Made by a program: the position numbers and the translations under genes. The notes below the pieces were generated by a model. It did no database searches, had not been told where the DNA came from, and worked only from the letters and a program-made list of their open reading frames with translations. A stretch of DNA of 34,286 bases, from positions 1 to 34,286 of IMG/VR virus record IMGVR_UViG_3300032770_000068. One strand, given 5' to 3'. The stretch comes from a virus. Shown one piece after another: positions 16,470 through 22,975 of this stretch (position 1 is the first letter of the stretch; every line of letters starts with the position of its first letter).

Positions 16470-16823
16470 GTGAGCGCGCGGCGCGGTTCCAGCACCACGC
16501 GGAAGTCGTCCCGTGGTCCATCCCTGATCACCGTGTTCAAGGACGTCGTCACGTTTCTCGCGGGTTGGGGGATCATCTATCAGCAGGCCCTGACGGGGTC
16601 CCGCCCCTCCGTCCCGCTATTACTGATAGTGGCTGCACTACTGGGGGTCCCGGGGGCAAGCGAGGTGGTCTCCCGGCTCGCACGCTCTATCGTGTCGGGC
16701 GAATCTCGGCCAGCGCCGCCGGATTGGCCGGACTCGCGTGGTACATCTGGGGAGGACGCTGGTGACGACGAGCCCGAACGACCCGTTCGAGGGCGCCAGC
16801 GTCGAGCTGACCGTGACGAGTGA
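16470..16823 (+). CDS. Holin-like membrane protein
   Basis: A 117-aa protein with two predicted membrane segments, LITVFKDVVTFLAGWGIIYQQAL and VPLLLIVAALLGVPGASEVV, joined by a short loop. A charged, disordered C-terminus (EPERPVRGRQRRADRDE) is typical of holins. The GTG at 16470 with GAGGCGGGG upstream is favoured; the overlapping frame from 16445 encodes no sensible protein. It sits directly after the endolysin and overlaps the next gene by 62 nt. Confidence 0.72.
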   Translation: MSARRGSSTTRKSSRGPSLITVFKDVVTFLAGWGIIYQQALTGSRPSVPLLLIVAALLGVPGASEVVSRLARSIVSGESRPAPPDWPDSRGTSGEDAGDDEPERPVRGRQRRADRDE

Positions 16824-17085
16824 CAGCCGATGGTGGCCGGTCGCGGTCAGTGTCGGTTCGTCGGTACTGTCCGCGGTGCTGGCCGCGACTCTGTGCCTGA
16901 CCGTGTCGGCGCGCAACGCCGAAGAGGGGCGTGACGCGCGCCGACAGATGACGGCGGACGTCTGTGCAATCGTGGTAGCGCAGGACGACAATTACCACGA
17001 TTCGCCGCCTACCACTGACCTCGGCCGCCGAAACGCGGCCAGCATGCGGCAGCTCCGCATCTCGCTCGGCTGTCCGGACGACTAG
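16762..17085 (+). CDS. Single-pass membrane protein of lysis cassette
   Basis: A 107-aa protein with one hydrophobic segment (WWPVAVSVGSSVLSAVLAATLCLTV) followed by a charged outer or inner domain with DVCAIVVAQDD and SLGCPDD. The GTG at 16762 follows GGAGGACGCTG; an upstream GTG at 16738 lacks this site. It could be an antiholin or spanin-like partner of the endolysin. No lipobox or long coiled coil is seen, so this is only from position. Confidence 0.68.
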   Translation: MTTSPNDPFEGASVELTVTSDSRWWPVAVSVGSSVLSAVLAATLCLTVSARNAEEGRDARRQMTADVCAIVVAQDDNYHDSPPTTDLGRRNAASMRQLRISLGCPDD

Positions 17086-17094
17086 GAGATCATC

Positions 17095-17277
17095 ATGAGC
17101 GACACCAAGATCACCAACTACAAGGCGTACGTCAGCTTGCTCGGTGCGATCCTGACGGCCCTGGTCGGCTCCGGGGTCATCCCTGTCGCCAGCCCGGTAC
17201 AGCCCTGGCTGACCGGCGCGCTGGTGATCGTCACGGCAGTCGGGACGTGGCTCGCACCCTACGAGAAGACCGCCTGA
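17095..17277 (+). CDS. Holin, two-transmembrane
   Basis: A 60-aa protein with two membrane segments (VSLLGAILTALVGSGVIPVA and LTGALVIVTAVGTWLAPYEK), the pattern of small actinophage holins that form membrane lesions and time lysis. AGGAG lies 7 nt before the ATG. It ends the rightward late operon; the leftward genes begin 10 nt beyond, and no strong terminator is seen between them. Confidence 0.82.
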   Translation: MSDTKITNYKAYVSLLGAILTALVGSGVIPVASPVQPWLTGALVIVTAVGTWLAPYEKTA

Positions 17278-17287
17278 CGTCCTTGGG

Positions 17288-17428
17288 TTAGATCAGCTTC
17301 TTGTTGACCTTGCCGTTGCGGCAACCGGCAGGACACTTCTCGGCCACCCAGACAGACTTTCCGTCCTTGATCACGTTCCGCATGATCGTTCCATGGCCGT
17401 GGCACGTCTGACACGCCTCGACCGGCAT
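17288..17428 (-). CDS. Small zinc-ribbon protein
   Basis: A 46-aa protein with CQTCHGHG and CPAGCRNGK, a DnaJ-type zinc-finger-like CxxCxGxG pattern with a second Cys pair. It may bind nucleic acid or a protein. The ATG at 17428 overlaps the WhiB stop (TGATG), giving translational coupling; the longer reading upstream in this frame is noncoding. Too short to assign a role. Confidence 0.7.
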   Translation of the reverse strand: MPVEACQTCHGHGTIMRNVIKDGKSVWVAEKCPAGCRNGKVNKKLI

Positions 17429-17991
17429 CAGCTCACCGCCACGACCTTGATGCCGGTCGCCGTCCCTACCAGCCGAAACCCGGCGCGCTGCCACGCATCC
17501 ATGCCGCCCCACACCCCGCCCCAGGAGCCAGCCGGGCGCTCGTGATCGCGGGCGAACGCCCGGCACTCGGCCATCACCGGACAGGTGGCGCAGAGGGCCT
17601 TCGCGGCATCGATCTCGCGCATCCCCTCCGCGGTCATCTTCGCCTCCAGCGCTCGATCCATGGTCTCGACGCCACCCGGCCCCTGGCAGGCCGCGCCAGG
17701 CAGGAACGGGAACGGCATGGTCACCTGTTGCGGGGCATGCCGGATGACCGCCCGCACGCTCCGGGCGCTGTTCGCGGCCCGGCGGGAGCGCTCTCGGCTG
17801 TAGTCCCTCTCACGCGCCCGGCGCGCTGCCTTGTATTGCTCGTACACGGCCAAGGCGCGCGGGCACACGCACTTGATCTGTCCCCGGGTCTTGCCCCTGG
17901 CCGCTGTCTGCGAGTTGTGGTATCGGGACTCACATTCGTCCAGGATGCGCCACGGGCCGTTTCCCGGCAGCTCTACGCTCATCCAGCTCAT
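17428..17991 (-). CDS. whiB: WhiB-family Fe-S transcription regulator
   Basis: A 188-aa protein with a C-terminal WhiB domain: Cys in PGAACQGPGG, then CATCPVMAEC (CxxC and CxxxxxC), which ligate a 4Fe-4S cluster, followed by the turn GSWGGVWGG. WhiB proteins occur only in Actinobacteria and their phages and bind the primary sigma factor. An N-terminal region (CESRYHNSQTAARGKTRGQ, then KCVCPRA) has its own Cys and a basic stretch. ATG at 17991 is chosen for its GGAGGAG site; ATG 17982 is also possible. An upstream ATG at 18075 lies in a hairpin without a binding site. Confidence 0.85.
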   Translation of the reverse strand: MSWMSVELPGNGPWRILDECESRYHNSQTAARGKTRGQIKCVCPRALAVYEQYKAARRARERDYSRERSRRAANSARSVRAVIRHAPQQVTMPFPFLPGAACQGPGGVETMDRALEAKMTAEGMREIDAAKALCATCPVMAECRAFARDHERPAGSWGGVWGGMDAWQRAGFRLVGTATGIKVVAVS

Positions 17992-18179
17992 CTCTCCTCC
18001 GTGGGGTGTTACGGTGCGGGGCGGGTGGTCCGTCCAGTCGCTCTCTGCTTTCGGCATATGCCCGGAGACGGGCATCCGATGAAACGGAGTGCTGCCACCT
18101 CTTATCCGCGACTCGGCCCATCACGATCTTGGCGGGCGGAGCGCATCGGATACTTCGCACGCCCCGCCCGGATGACTCA
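17992..18179 (-). promoter_or_regulatory. Long structured 5' leader of whiB
   Basis: From the promoter at 18180-18208 the leader is about 180 nt. It contains ATGCCCG/CGGGCAT (18058-18064 with 18069-18075, GAGA loop) and a GC-rich pairing near 18134-18169. It may control WhiB translation; no known riboswitch was recognised. Confidence 0.5.
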
Positions 18180-18208
18180 ACCCTACACCGATGACTGCCA
18201 GGATGCAA
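18180..18208 (-). promoter_or_regulatory. Early promoter with dyad, upstream of whiB
   Basis: Leftward TTGCAT, 17-nt spacer, TAGGGT. The spacer contains CAGTCATCGGTG, a degenerate form of the CAGT-N4-ACTG dyad found at the other early promoters, in the same place directly before the -10. Confidence 0.7.
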
Positions 18209-18222
18209 GGGGTAGAACTGGA

Positions 18223-18253
18223 CAGCGCCCCGGGCCATGAACCCAGGGCGCTG
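18223..18253 (-). terminator. Hairpin terminator before whiB
   Basis: CAGCGCCC-c-GGG pairs with CCC-a-GGGCGCTG (one mismatch), loop 7 nt. It lies 30 nt after the HTH gene stop and separates the upstream leftward operon from the whiB promoter. No strong U-tract. Confidence 0.6.
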
Positions 18254-18283
18254 CAAGTTGATCTTAGTACCAGTCCGGCAGCA

Positions 18284-18556
18284 TCAGCCAGCCGAGCAAG
18301 ATCGCGAGCGACACTCGTACAACCTCCCGTCATCCTCACGCAACACCGTGCCCTGAGGCCGGGCAATGCTGCGCGTGCCAGCCGGGAGTGCCGAGTACCG
18401 GCCGTGGATGACCGCGCTGACCACGCTGCGCCCCACCCCGAACCGGCGTTCCAGGTCGACATACCCGGCGCCATGCGCATACAGCAGGCGCATGGTCAGC
18501 GCTTGATCGTGGCTCAGCGCGAGAGCTGGCCGGGCGCCCGGCCGTGGCTTGGTCAC
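18284..18556 (-). CDS. Small helix-turn-helix DNA-binding protein
   Basis: A 90-aa protein. Residues ~14-60 form an HTH resembling sigma region 4 or resolvase-type folds: LSHDQALTMRLLYAHGAGY, then LERRFGVGRSVVSAVIHGRYS as turn and recognition helix. It likely binds DNA and is one candidate for the regulator of the early-promoter dyads. The GTG start overlaps the upstream stop as GTGA. C-terminal CRSRSC might bind metal. Confidence 0.75.
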   Translation of the reverse strand: MTKPRPGARPALALSHDQALTMRLLYAHGAGYVDLERRFGVGRSVVSAVIHGRYSALPAGTRSIARPQGTVLREDDGRLYECRSRSCSAG

Positions 18557-18723
18557 CCGCCCTTCTTGTGGGAGTCGATCGCGCCGTAACGCCCCTCCTG
18601 GTCGCCGCCGCGCTTCGTGGTCTGAGTCCGGGACTGCTTGGTGACTCGGTCCTCAACCTTTTGGTCGTACTCGTCCAGCCGGTCATCCGAGATGCTGGCC
18701 TTGTCGTCCTTGCGCCGCGTCAT
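18553..18723 (-). CDS. Small basic/charged hypothetical protein
   Basis: A 56-aa protein (starts MTRRKDDKASISDDRLDEYD, ends AIDSHKKGG) read from the leftward strand. It overlaps the upstream gene as ATGA and the downstream HTH gene as GTGA, which strongly supports it being real. It is highly charged and probably unstructured or helical. Function unknown. Confidence 0.7.
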   Translation of the reverse strand: MTRRKDDKASISDDRLDEYDQKVEDRVTKQSRTQTTKRGGDQEGRYGAIDSHKKGG

Positions 18724-19010
18724 GACTCCTCCGCCCAGAACGGCGTACCGGAGTCGATCACCGTTATCGTGGCCGGATTGGGTGCGCCGTTCTTCACGGT
18801 CACCTGGGTGACGTAGACCGGGAGCGTGACCTCTCCGACGGTCAGTTCGCCGTGACGGCCGGTGAACTCTGATATGTGACCGATAGTCGGCCGCATGGCG
18901 TTCATTGCATCAACGATGACCTGTGCCGTCTGTATGTCGAACGCTTCCGCGACAATCTCGCCGCGCGAGTCGAATACCTGACAATGCTCGGTCCGGTACC
19001 TCTGTTTCAT
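18720..19010 (-). CDS. Hypothetical protein
   Basis: A 96-aa protein of unknown function starting MKQRYRTEHCQVFDSRGEIV, with a predicted mixed beta/alpha N-terminus and a beta-rich C-terminus ending DSGTPFWAEES. ATG at 19010 has a strong GGAGG site inside the recurrent early leader CCCACGAAGGAGG; the upstream in-frame extension is a structured noncoding region. Confidence 0.78.
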   Translation of the reverse strand: MKQRYRTEHCQVFDSRGEIVAEAFDIQTAQVIVDAMNAMRPTIGHISEFTGRHGELTVGEVTLPVYVTQVTVKNGAPNPATITVIDSGTPFWAEES

Positions 19011-19189
19011 GATCCTCCTTCGTGGGGATAGGGAGCGGCCCGCCCGGGATGACGTCCCGGGCAGCTCGCGACTCGGCCGTGATGGGCCCCGTGCCGCTCC
19101 CCCGATAACCACCCGCTCGCCGGAGCTACCGGCTGAAGAGGTGGGGTCGGCCGGGCCCCGCGGGAGCTACCCGCTGACAACCGGCCTCG
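19011..19189 (-). ncRNA. Highly structured leader/noncoding RNA region
   Basis: This 179-nt gap between a tRNA-like gene and the next leftward gene is full of pairings: outer stem GGGAGCGGC/GCCGCTCCC (19031-19039 with 19093-19101) enclosing GCCCGGGA/TCCCGGGC (19042-19049 with 19055-19062), and two hairpins with the same AGCTA loop, GCCGG/CCGGC (19119-19133) and GCGGG/CCCGC (19160-19174). It is probably transcribed leftward. Its role is unknown. Confidence 0.45.
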
Positions 19190-19260
19190 TGCACCTGTCG
19201 GGAATCGAACCCGCGTCCTCCGCTGGAATTGCGACGGCTCTACCACTGAGCTATAGGCGC
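19190..19260 (-). tRNA. tRNA-like gene, isotype unresolved
   Basis: A 71-nt cloverleaf on the leftward strand: D-arm GCTC/GAGC with AGTGGTA loop, and T-arm with TTCGATT loop. The acceptor GCGCCTA/CAGGTGC has a 7-66 mismatch and one G-U; the T-stem has a 49-65 mismatch. The anticodon arm GTCGC/GCGGA has loop AATTCCA, lacking U33; by position the triplet would be UUC, but Gly UCC by shifting is also conceivable. No encoded CCA. Confidence 0.65.
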
Positions 19261-19264
19261 TTGA

Positions 19265-19299
19265 GGGCGCGGCGAACACCCCTAGGCATCGCCGCGCCC
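19265..19299 (-). terminator. GC-rich hairpin between gene and tRNA-like element
   Basis: Perfect 10-bp stem GGGCGCGGCG/CGCCGCGCCC with a 15-nt loop, just after the stop of the 210-aa gene and 5 nt before the tRNA-like gene. It could terminate transcription or mark an RNA-processing site. No U-tract. Confidence 0.55.
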
Positions 19300-19306
19300 G
19301 GTCTCG

Positions 19307-19939
19307 CTAGACGCGCTCCAAGGTCACCTTGGTGATCCAAGACGGGTTGCCGCCGTCGTTGGGCTTCTGGCCGATCCGCGCGACGGTCAGCCGCAGGCCC
19401 ACCATCTCCGCACTGGATCGCAACCCAAGGCGGCGGATCTCGTTGCGGAGCTGTTTCAGGTCGTCACCTGAGGCGTAGAACGCTCGCGTGCCGTCGTCCG
19501 GGGTACTGACGTCACGCCCCGTGGCCGCACTCTCGGCCGCGTCGAAGCGGTAGTCGGTGCCGAGCACCACCACGGTGTCCTTGACCGGCTGGTTCTTCTC
19601 TCCCGTGCCCGGATCGATCGCGATCGGGCCGACCTTGTGCAACTTCCCCTTATCGAAAACGGGAGTCTTCAAGAAGTACTTCGGGAGCTTGGTGTTGTAG
19701 TCCCGGGCGTGCACGTCGTACGGGGCCTGGCTGATGATGCCCGTCCGCACGCTGTTCAGCAGATGCGTCTTGTTCAGCAGGGAGGGCGGCATCACCGGGC
19801 CGGAGAAGAGCTGGCTCTCCTCGGGAGCCCAGGCCTGAGCCAGATTGCCGCTCGTGTCCCGGGCCATGGTCGACTCGGCGGCAGTCTCGGAGATCTGCGG
19901 GGCCATGGCTGCGGCGGCAGCCGCGAAAGCGTTGGTCAT
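19307..19939 (-). CDS. Hypothetical early protein, possibly DNA-binding
   Basis: A 210-aa protein. The N-terminal 35 residues are Ala-rich and flexible, followed by EESQLFSGP, a motif shared with the exonuclease gene. The middle (FLKTPVFDKGKLHKVGPIAID, KDTVVVLGTDYRF) and C-terminus (LRLTVARIGQKPNDGGNPSWITKVTLE) are beta-rich, compatible with an OB-like ssDNA-binding fold, but this is not certain. Its context with exonuclease, helicase and prim-pol genes fits a recombination/replication role. Confidence 0.75.
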   Translation of the reverse strand: MTNAFAAAAAAMAPQISETAAESTMARDTSGNLAQAWAPEESQLFSGPVMPPSLLNKTHLLNSVRTGIISQAPYDVHARDYNTKLPKYFLKTPVFDKGKLHKVGPIAIDPGTGEKNQPVKDTVVVLGTDYRFDAAESAATGRDVSTPDDGTRAFYASGDDLKQLRNEIRRLGLRSSAEMVGLRLTVARIGQKPNDGGNPSWITKVTLERV

Positions 19940-19996
19940 TCGATCCTCATCTCAGTAGTTCAATCGTTCGTGTCAACTCTAGCACCCGACAGTTAC
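19940..19996 (-). promoter_or_regulatory. Possible promoter and short leader
   Basis: Leftward TTGACA (near 19970) with TGAGAT about 16 nt on, then GAGGA before the ATG at 19939. The -35 is canonical but the -10 is poor and the early dyad is missing, so it may be a different promoter class. Confidence 0.35.
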
Positions 19997-20182
19997 TCAT
20001 GCCACCCTGATGGTGGCGATCGGGGCCTGGAGGATGTAGTGGCACGGGCACACGCAGCGCGCTCCGCAGAATTTGCAGGTGGCAGGCTTTTTCGGTCCGG
20101 CCTGTCCCCGCGCGCCCTTGCAGTAGTCATGCTGCTCGTGCAGGCACGCCGTACTCAAGTATCGGTGCCCGCGCTCGCTCAC
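19997..20182 (-). CDS. Cys/His-rich zinc-binding protein
   Basis: A 61-aa protein with CLHEQHDYCK, CKFCGARCVCPCH: six or more Cys plus His, consistent with one or two zinc sites. Proteins of this type are frequent in early regions of actinophages, and their role is unknown. GTG start overlaps the upstream gene as GTGA. Confidence 0.75.
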   Translation of the reverse strand: MSERGHRYLSTACLHEQHDYCKGARGQAGPKKPATCKFCGARCVCPCHYILQAPIATIRVA

Positions 20183-20337
20183 TTGCGGAAGATCCTGCTC
20201 AGGATGCCTTCCTTGAAAACGTGCACGTCGTACTCGGGGTCGTAGCCCTGGTGACGCTTCTTGATCTCGACAGCCACGACCTTGGTCTTGCCGGTCTTCT
20301 CATCTTTGACGATCTTGTGCTCATACTGCTTAGCCAC
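20179..20337 (-). CDS. Small basic hypothetical protein
   Basis: A 52-aa protein starting at GTG 20337 (VAKQYEHKIVKDEKTGKTKVV), preceded by GAAGAGG with 8-nt spacing. An alternative ATG at 20367 would add ten residues but lacks a site. Basic beta-hairpin-like content; unknown function. It is the first gene of its leftward group, divergent from the + gene at 20385. Confidence 0.68.
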   Translation of the reverse strand: MAKQYEHKIVKDEKTGKTKVVAVEIKKRHQGYDPEYDVHVFKEGILSRIFRK

Positions 20338-20384
20338 CCAAAATACCTCTTCTCTGTCTACTCGCATCTGTCCACACTGGTCTC

Positions 20385-20987
20385 ATGCAGTCCGTCACGC
20401 GGTTGATGTACGCCGCGCAGTACACGGGATCGGGTAGCAGCACCACGGATGTCGTTGCCGCCATCAACACCGAGATCTACCTCGGATCTCGCACGGTCAG
20501 CGTCGTCTCCGACACCGGCACGCATTTGCAGGTGCACGTAGCCGGGCCGGACACCACCGACTACAACGTCGATCTCAACGTCGGGGACTGGGTCGTCTGG
20601 TCTACCTATGGCCCGGTGGACTACGGGCTCTCCAACTCTCAGTACGTGGGCAAGTACAGTCTGTGGTCATCGGTCATCGGATCGAACGCCACCGGCGTCG
20701 TTGCCACCAAGTCCAAATACGGTGGATACGGCCAGTCCATCCTCGGCTCGCTGGTCGTGGGGTCGACCAACATCGCCGTTACGATCAAGCCCGCGCAGCC
20801 CGATACCGGCTACGTGGCCAGCGCATTCATCGACGGCCCGGCGCTGGCCCTCGGCACCGTAACCGTCGGGACGCCCGTCAAGACGTCCGCCAGCGTAGTC
20901 ACGGTGCCGATCACCAATACCGGCCTGCTCACGCTGACCTTGACGCAGTCCGTCGTCAGCGTGAACGTCACCAGTCCCCAGAGCTAG
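20385..20987 (+). CDS. Isolated rightward beta-rich hypothetical protein
   Basis: A 200-aa protein in the middle of a leftward block. It is Ser/Thr/Val/Gly-rich, with repeated beta strands (YLGSRTVSVVSDTGTHLQVHVAG, TNIAVTIKPAQPD, VVTVPITNTGLLTLTLTQS), resembling virion or adhesin-like Ig/beta-sandwich proteins. No signal peptide. There is no clear ribosome binding site before the ATG at 20385, and the gap to the divergent gene is 47 nt. Its stop overlaps that of the exonuclease as CTAG. It may be a late-expressed decoration or moron protein. Confidence 0.72.
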   Translation: MQSVTRLMYAAQYTGSGSSTTDVVAAINTEIYLGSRTVSVVSDTGTHLQVHVAGPDTTDYNVDLNVGDWVVWSTYGPVDYGLSNSQYVGKYSLWSSVIGSNATGVVATKSKYGGYGQSILGSLVVGSTNIAVTIKPAQPDTGYVASAFIDGPALALGTVTVGTPVKTSASVVTVPITNTGLLTLTLTQSVVSVNVTSPQS

Positions 20988-22057
20988 TCCCGACCGGCCA
21001 TCGGGCTGTCCGGATCGTCCATCCAGTACTCGTCTCGCTGACCATCGATCATGAATGTTCGCCCGCCCTGGCCGTCATCGAGCGGATCCGGGGCGGGTTC
21101 CCACTGCATCCGCCCGAGCCGATCGGCTGACCGTCCGTACGCGCGCTCGGCGTTCACCTGACTGGCGAGAATGGCGTTCGCCCACCCCCGTCTGATGTCG
21201 GCCGTCTCCAGCCGCGCCGGAGAACCGTCGGACGGCACGTGCATGATGACGCCTCGATCGGGCTGCACGTTGCCCATCGGCCCCGGTTCGTAGCCCTGGC
21301 CGTCCCTGGTCAGCATGTTCTCGGCGTAGGCGTACCCCGCGAGCTGGATATCCACCGACAGCATGCTGAAATACGGCGTGGCCTTGGTTTTCAGATCGGC
21401 CATGAACATCCGGCCCGTGGCCTGCTCGAACAGAATGTTGTCGAATCTTCCTGAGGCGCCGAGGACGGTGTTGCGCACCACCCGCTCGGTCAGCTCGGGG
21501 ACGACTGTCAGCCCGGCATCGTTGAGCAGAGCGGCCGTGCGCAGCGTCGATTCCCGAACTTCCTGAGTGCCGATCAGAGTGCCCGTCTCGATAAAATGCT
21601 CCCACGCAGCGTGCCGGACCGTGCCACGAAGTGCAGCCGCACTTGCACGTGCAGCCGCACGCGCCTTTCCGGCGATCGACGCATCGGTGATCTTCTGATC
21701 CCAGTGTGCCCCGGCAAGCCCCTGCTTCAGCTCCGGATAGTTACGCAACAGGGCGAAGTCGATGCCGTCGGCCTGCGCCTGTTGCACCATCAGGGACAAC
21801 TCCTCGTAAAGCTCCGGCATCAGCCCGAGCCCGATCAGCGTCATCCCCTGCTCCCACACGCTCAGTGCCCTGGTGTCCTCCAGCGCACCCGCAAGGTTGG
21901 TCATCCGCATCACGCCACCCGGCACATGATCTCCGCCGTTGCGCGTGCCGGACTCCCCCGGCAACAACGGCAGGTGGTACCGGCCGTTGTAGACGTTGCC
22001 GAAGACCTTCGGCTCCTTCTGCGGAGCCGGGCCGAAGAGCTGAGATTCCTCGGTCAC
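20984..22057 (-). CDS. PD-(D/E)XK exonuclease (Cas4/RecB-like)
   Basis: A 357-aa nuclease. The active site is read from RHAAWEHF (~148-155), GRFDN (Asp206) and MADLKTK (Asp221, Lys223), followed by VDIQLAGYAYAENM, the QxxxY motif of RecB-family nucleases. It probably resects DNA ends for phage recombination or replication. The N-terminus carries EESQLFGP, shared with the 210-aa gene. The GTG start overlaps the upstream membrane protein stop. Confidence 0.85.
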   Translation of the reverse strand: MTEESQLFGPAPQKEPKVFGNVYNGRYHLPLLPGESGTRNGGDHVPGGVMRMTNLAGALEDTRALSVWEQGMTLIGLGLMPELYEELSLMVQQAQADGIDFALLRNYPELKQGLAGAHWDQKITDASIAGKARAAARASAAALRGTVRHAAWEHFIETGTLIGTQEVRESTLRTAALLNDAGLTVVPELTERVVRNTVLGASGRFDNILFEQATGRMFMADLKTKATPYFSMLSVDIQLAGYAYAENMLTRDGQGYEPGPMGNVQPDRGVIMHVPSDGSPARLETADIRRGWANAILASQVNAERAYGRSADRLGRMQWEPAPDPLDDGQGGRTFMIDGQRDEYWMDDPDSPMAGRD

Positions 22058-22239
22058 CGATTCTCCCTGTCGATCATGATCGCCCCGCCCAGTGACACGA
22101 CGACACCGATCAGCGATGCCAGCGCGCGAGACCAGCTCGCCTCGTCGGTCAGCGCGACCAGCAGGCCCACCACCAGGTTGACGAACGCCAAGGTCAGCAA
22201 CAGCCAGAACAGGAACTTTCCGTATCCGCTACGAGTCAT
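22054..22239 (-). CDS. Small two-transmembrane protein
   Basis: A 61-aa protein with hydrophobic segments LFWLLLTLAFVNLVVGLLVAL and ALASLIGVVVSLGGAIMI separated by a charged loop, ending DRENR. It is an inner-membrane protein of unknown function, possibly superinfection exclusion, which many small early membrane proteins perform; that is inference. GAGAGGA precedes the ATG. Confidence 0.75.
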   Translation of the reverse strand: MTRSGYGKFLFWLLLTLAFVNLVVGLLVALTDEASWSRALASLIGVVVSLGGAIMIDRENR

Positions 22240-22259
22240 CTGCCCGATCCTCTCTTTCG

Positions 22260-22331
22260 TTCCCTCGCCGGGACTCGAACCCGGGTCCGATTACGCTCAG
22301 TGACCGTGCGCACCCTTTGCGCTTCGAGGGA
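22260..22331 (-). tRNA. tRNA-like element with aberrant anticodon arm
   Basis: A 72-nt element: perfect 7-bp acceptor TCCCTCG/CGAGGGA, D-stem GCGC/GCGC, perfect T-arm CCGGG-TTCGAGT-CCCGG. The anticodon region does not form a normal 5-bp/7-nt arm; the best fit, GGTCA/TAATC with loop CTGAGCG, has one mismatch, needs one extra base and would read GAG (Leu), although tRNA-Leu normally has a long variable arm. Position 8 is A instead of U. It may be degenerate or a non-decoding tRNA mimic. Confidence 0.55.
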
Positions 22332-22337
22332 TGACCT

Positions 22338-22547
22338 CTATATGTCCAGCCCGGCACGCCTGATCTGCGCCCGAATGTTGGCTACTTGTCGCTGGGAACT
22401 GGTCTTGGACGAGCGCGGTAGTCCGATCTTGGTCCCGTCCGGAGCCGTGAAGCAGACGTGGTTACCGCCTTCCGACCTCTCCCAGCCTGCTCTTTGCATG
22501 GCCTCGGCCAGAGGCCGGAGGAGTTTATGCAGCCTCTTGCTGCTCAT
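22338..22547 (-). CDS. HicA-like small protein
   Basis: A 69-aa protein with the HicA/YcfA dsRBD-like pattern: LLRPLAEAMQRAGWERSEGG, then GNHVCFTAPDGTKIGLP with the catalytic-type His, and a C-terminal helix VANIRAQIRRAGLD. HicA toxins cleave mRNA and pair with HicB antitoxin. No HicB-like neighbour is obvious, so it may act alone or in RNA binding. ATGA overlap with the upstream gene. Confidence 0.75.
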   Translation of the reverse strand: MSSKRLHKLLRPLAEAMQRAGWERSEGGNHVCFTAPDGTKIGLPRSSKTSSQRQVANIRAQIRRAGLDI

Positions 22548-22729
22548 CGGTCCTCGCGGGTGATCCCCTGGCCGCGCGGCGGGAGATCGGAACCCGCGAT
22601 GCGGAACGTCTGGATGACCTGGGTGTGGCCGTCGGTGTTGCTGGGAACCCGGCCAACGGCTCGCTCGCGCTTGCCTCGGTGAACGCCCTTGTAGCCCTTC
22701 GGCGCCTTGTCCTCTTCGTGCTTGCCCAT
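22544..22729 (-). CDS. Small basic hypothetical protein
   Basis: A 61-aa basic protein (KGYKGVHRGKRERAVGRVP then HTQVIQTFRIAGSDLP) of unknown function. GAAAGGA lies before its ATG and its stop overlaps the HicA-like start. The basic N-terminal half may bind nucleic acid. It could be the functional partner of the HicA-like protein, though it shows no HicB features. Confidence 0.65.
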   Translation of the reverse strand: MGKHEEDKAPKGYKGVHRGKRERAVGRVPSNTDGHTQVIQTFRIAGSDLPPRGQGITREDR

Positions 22730-22740
22730 GTCCGGTCCTT

Positions 22741-22935
22741 TCAGTGGGAGATGTCGTGCTCGGCGATGATGTCGACGAAAAGCTGGGGGTCGATGTCCTC
22801 GGGGCTGGAGACCCCCTCGTCGAACATCACGTTGTTGATCTCGCTCACGATGGCGTCGACGTCGAAGTCGGCCACCGGCTCACCCGACTCGCGGATGAAG
22901 CGGGTGATGTGCTCCGTGATCTCCTGAGTGTTCAT
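22741..22935 (-). CDS. Small acidic hypothetical protein
   Basis: A 64-aa acidic, helical protein (MNTQEITEHITRFIRESGEP... FVDIIAEHDISH). ATG at 22935 has AGGGGA upstream; the longer reading to 23004 runs through the promoter and is rejected. It is the first gene behind an early promoter. Small acidic early phage proteins often act as DNA mimics or inhibitors; nothing more specific is visible. Confidence 0.7.
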   Translation of the reverse strand: MNTQEITEHITRFIRESGEPVADFDVDAIVSEINNVMFDEGVSSPEDIDPQLFVDIIAEHDISH

Positions 22936-22975
22936 CTCGATCCCCTTTCTGAACCTCTTGCCTGCTGATGTGTCT

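Noticed and set aside
16445-16765. 106-aa frame overlapping the holin-like gene
   Set aside because: The overlapping GTG frame at 16470 has two membrane segments and a better composition; this one does not.
17992-18075. 28-residue N-terminal extension of WhiB
   Set aside because: Its ATG lies in a stable hairpin with no ribosome site; ATG 17991 follows GGAGGAG.
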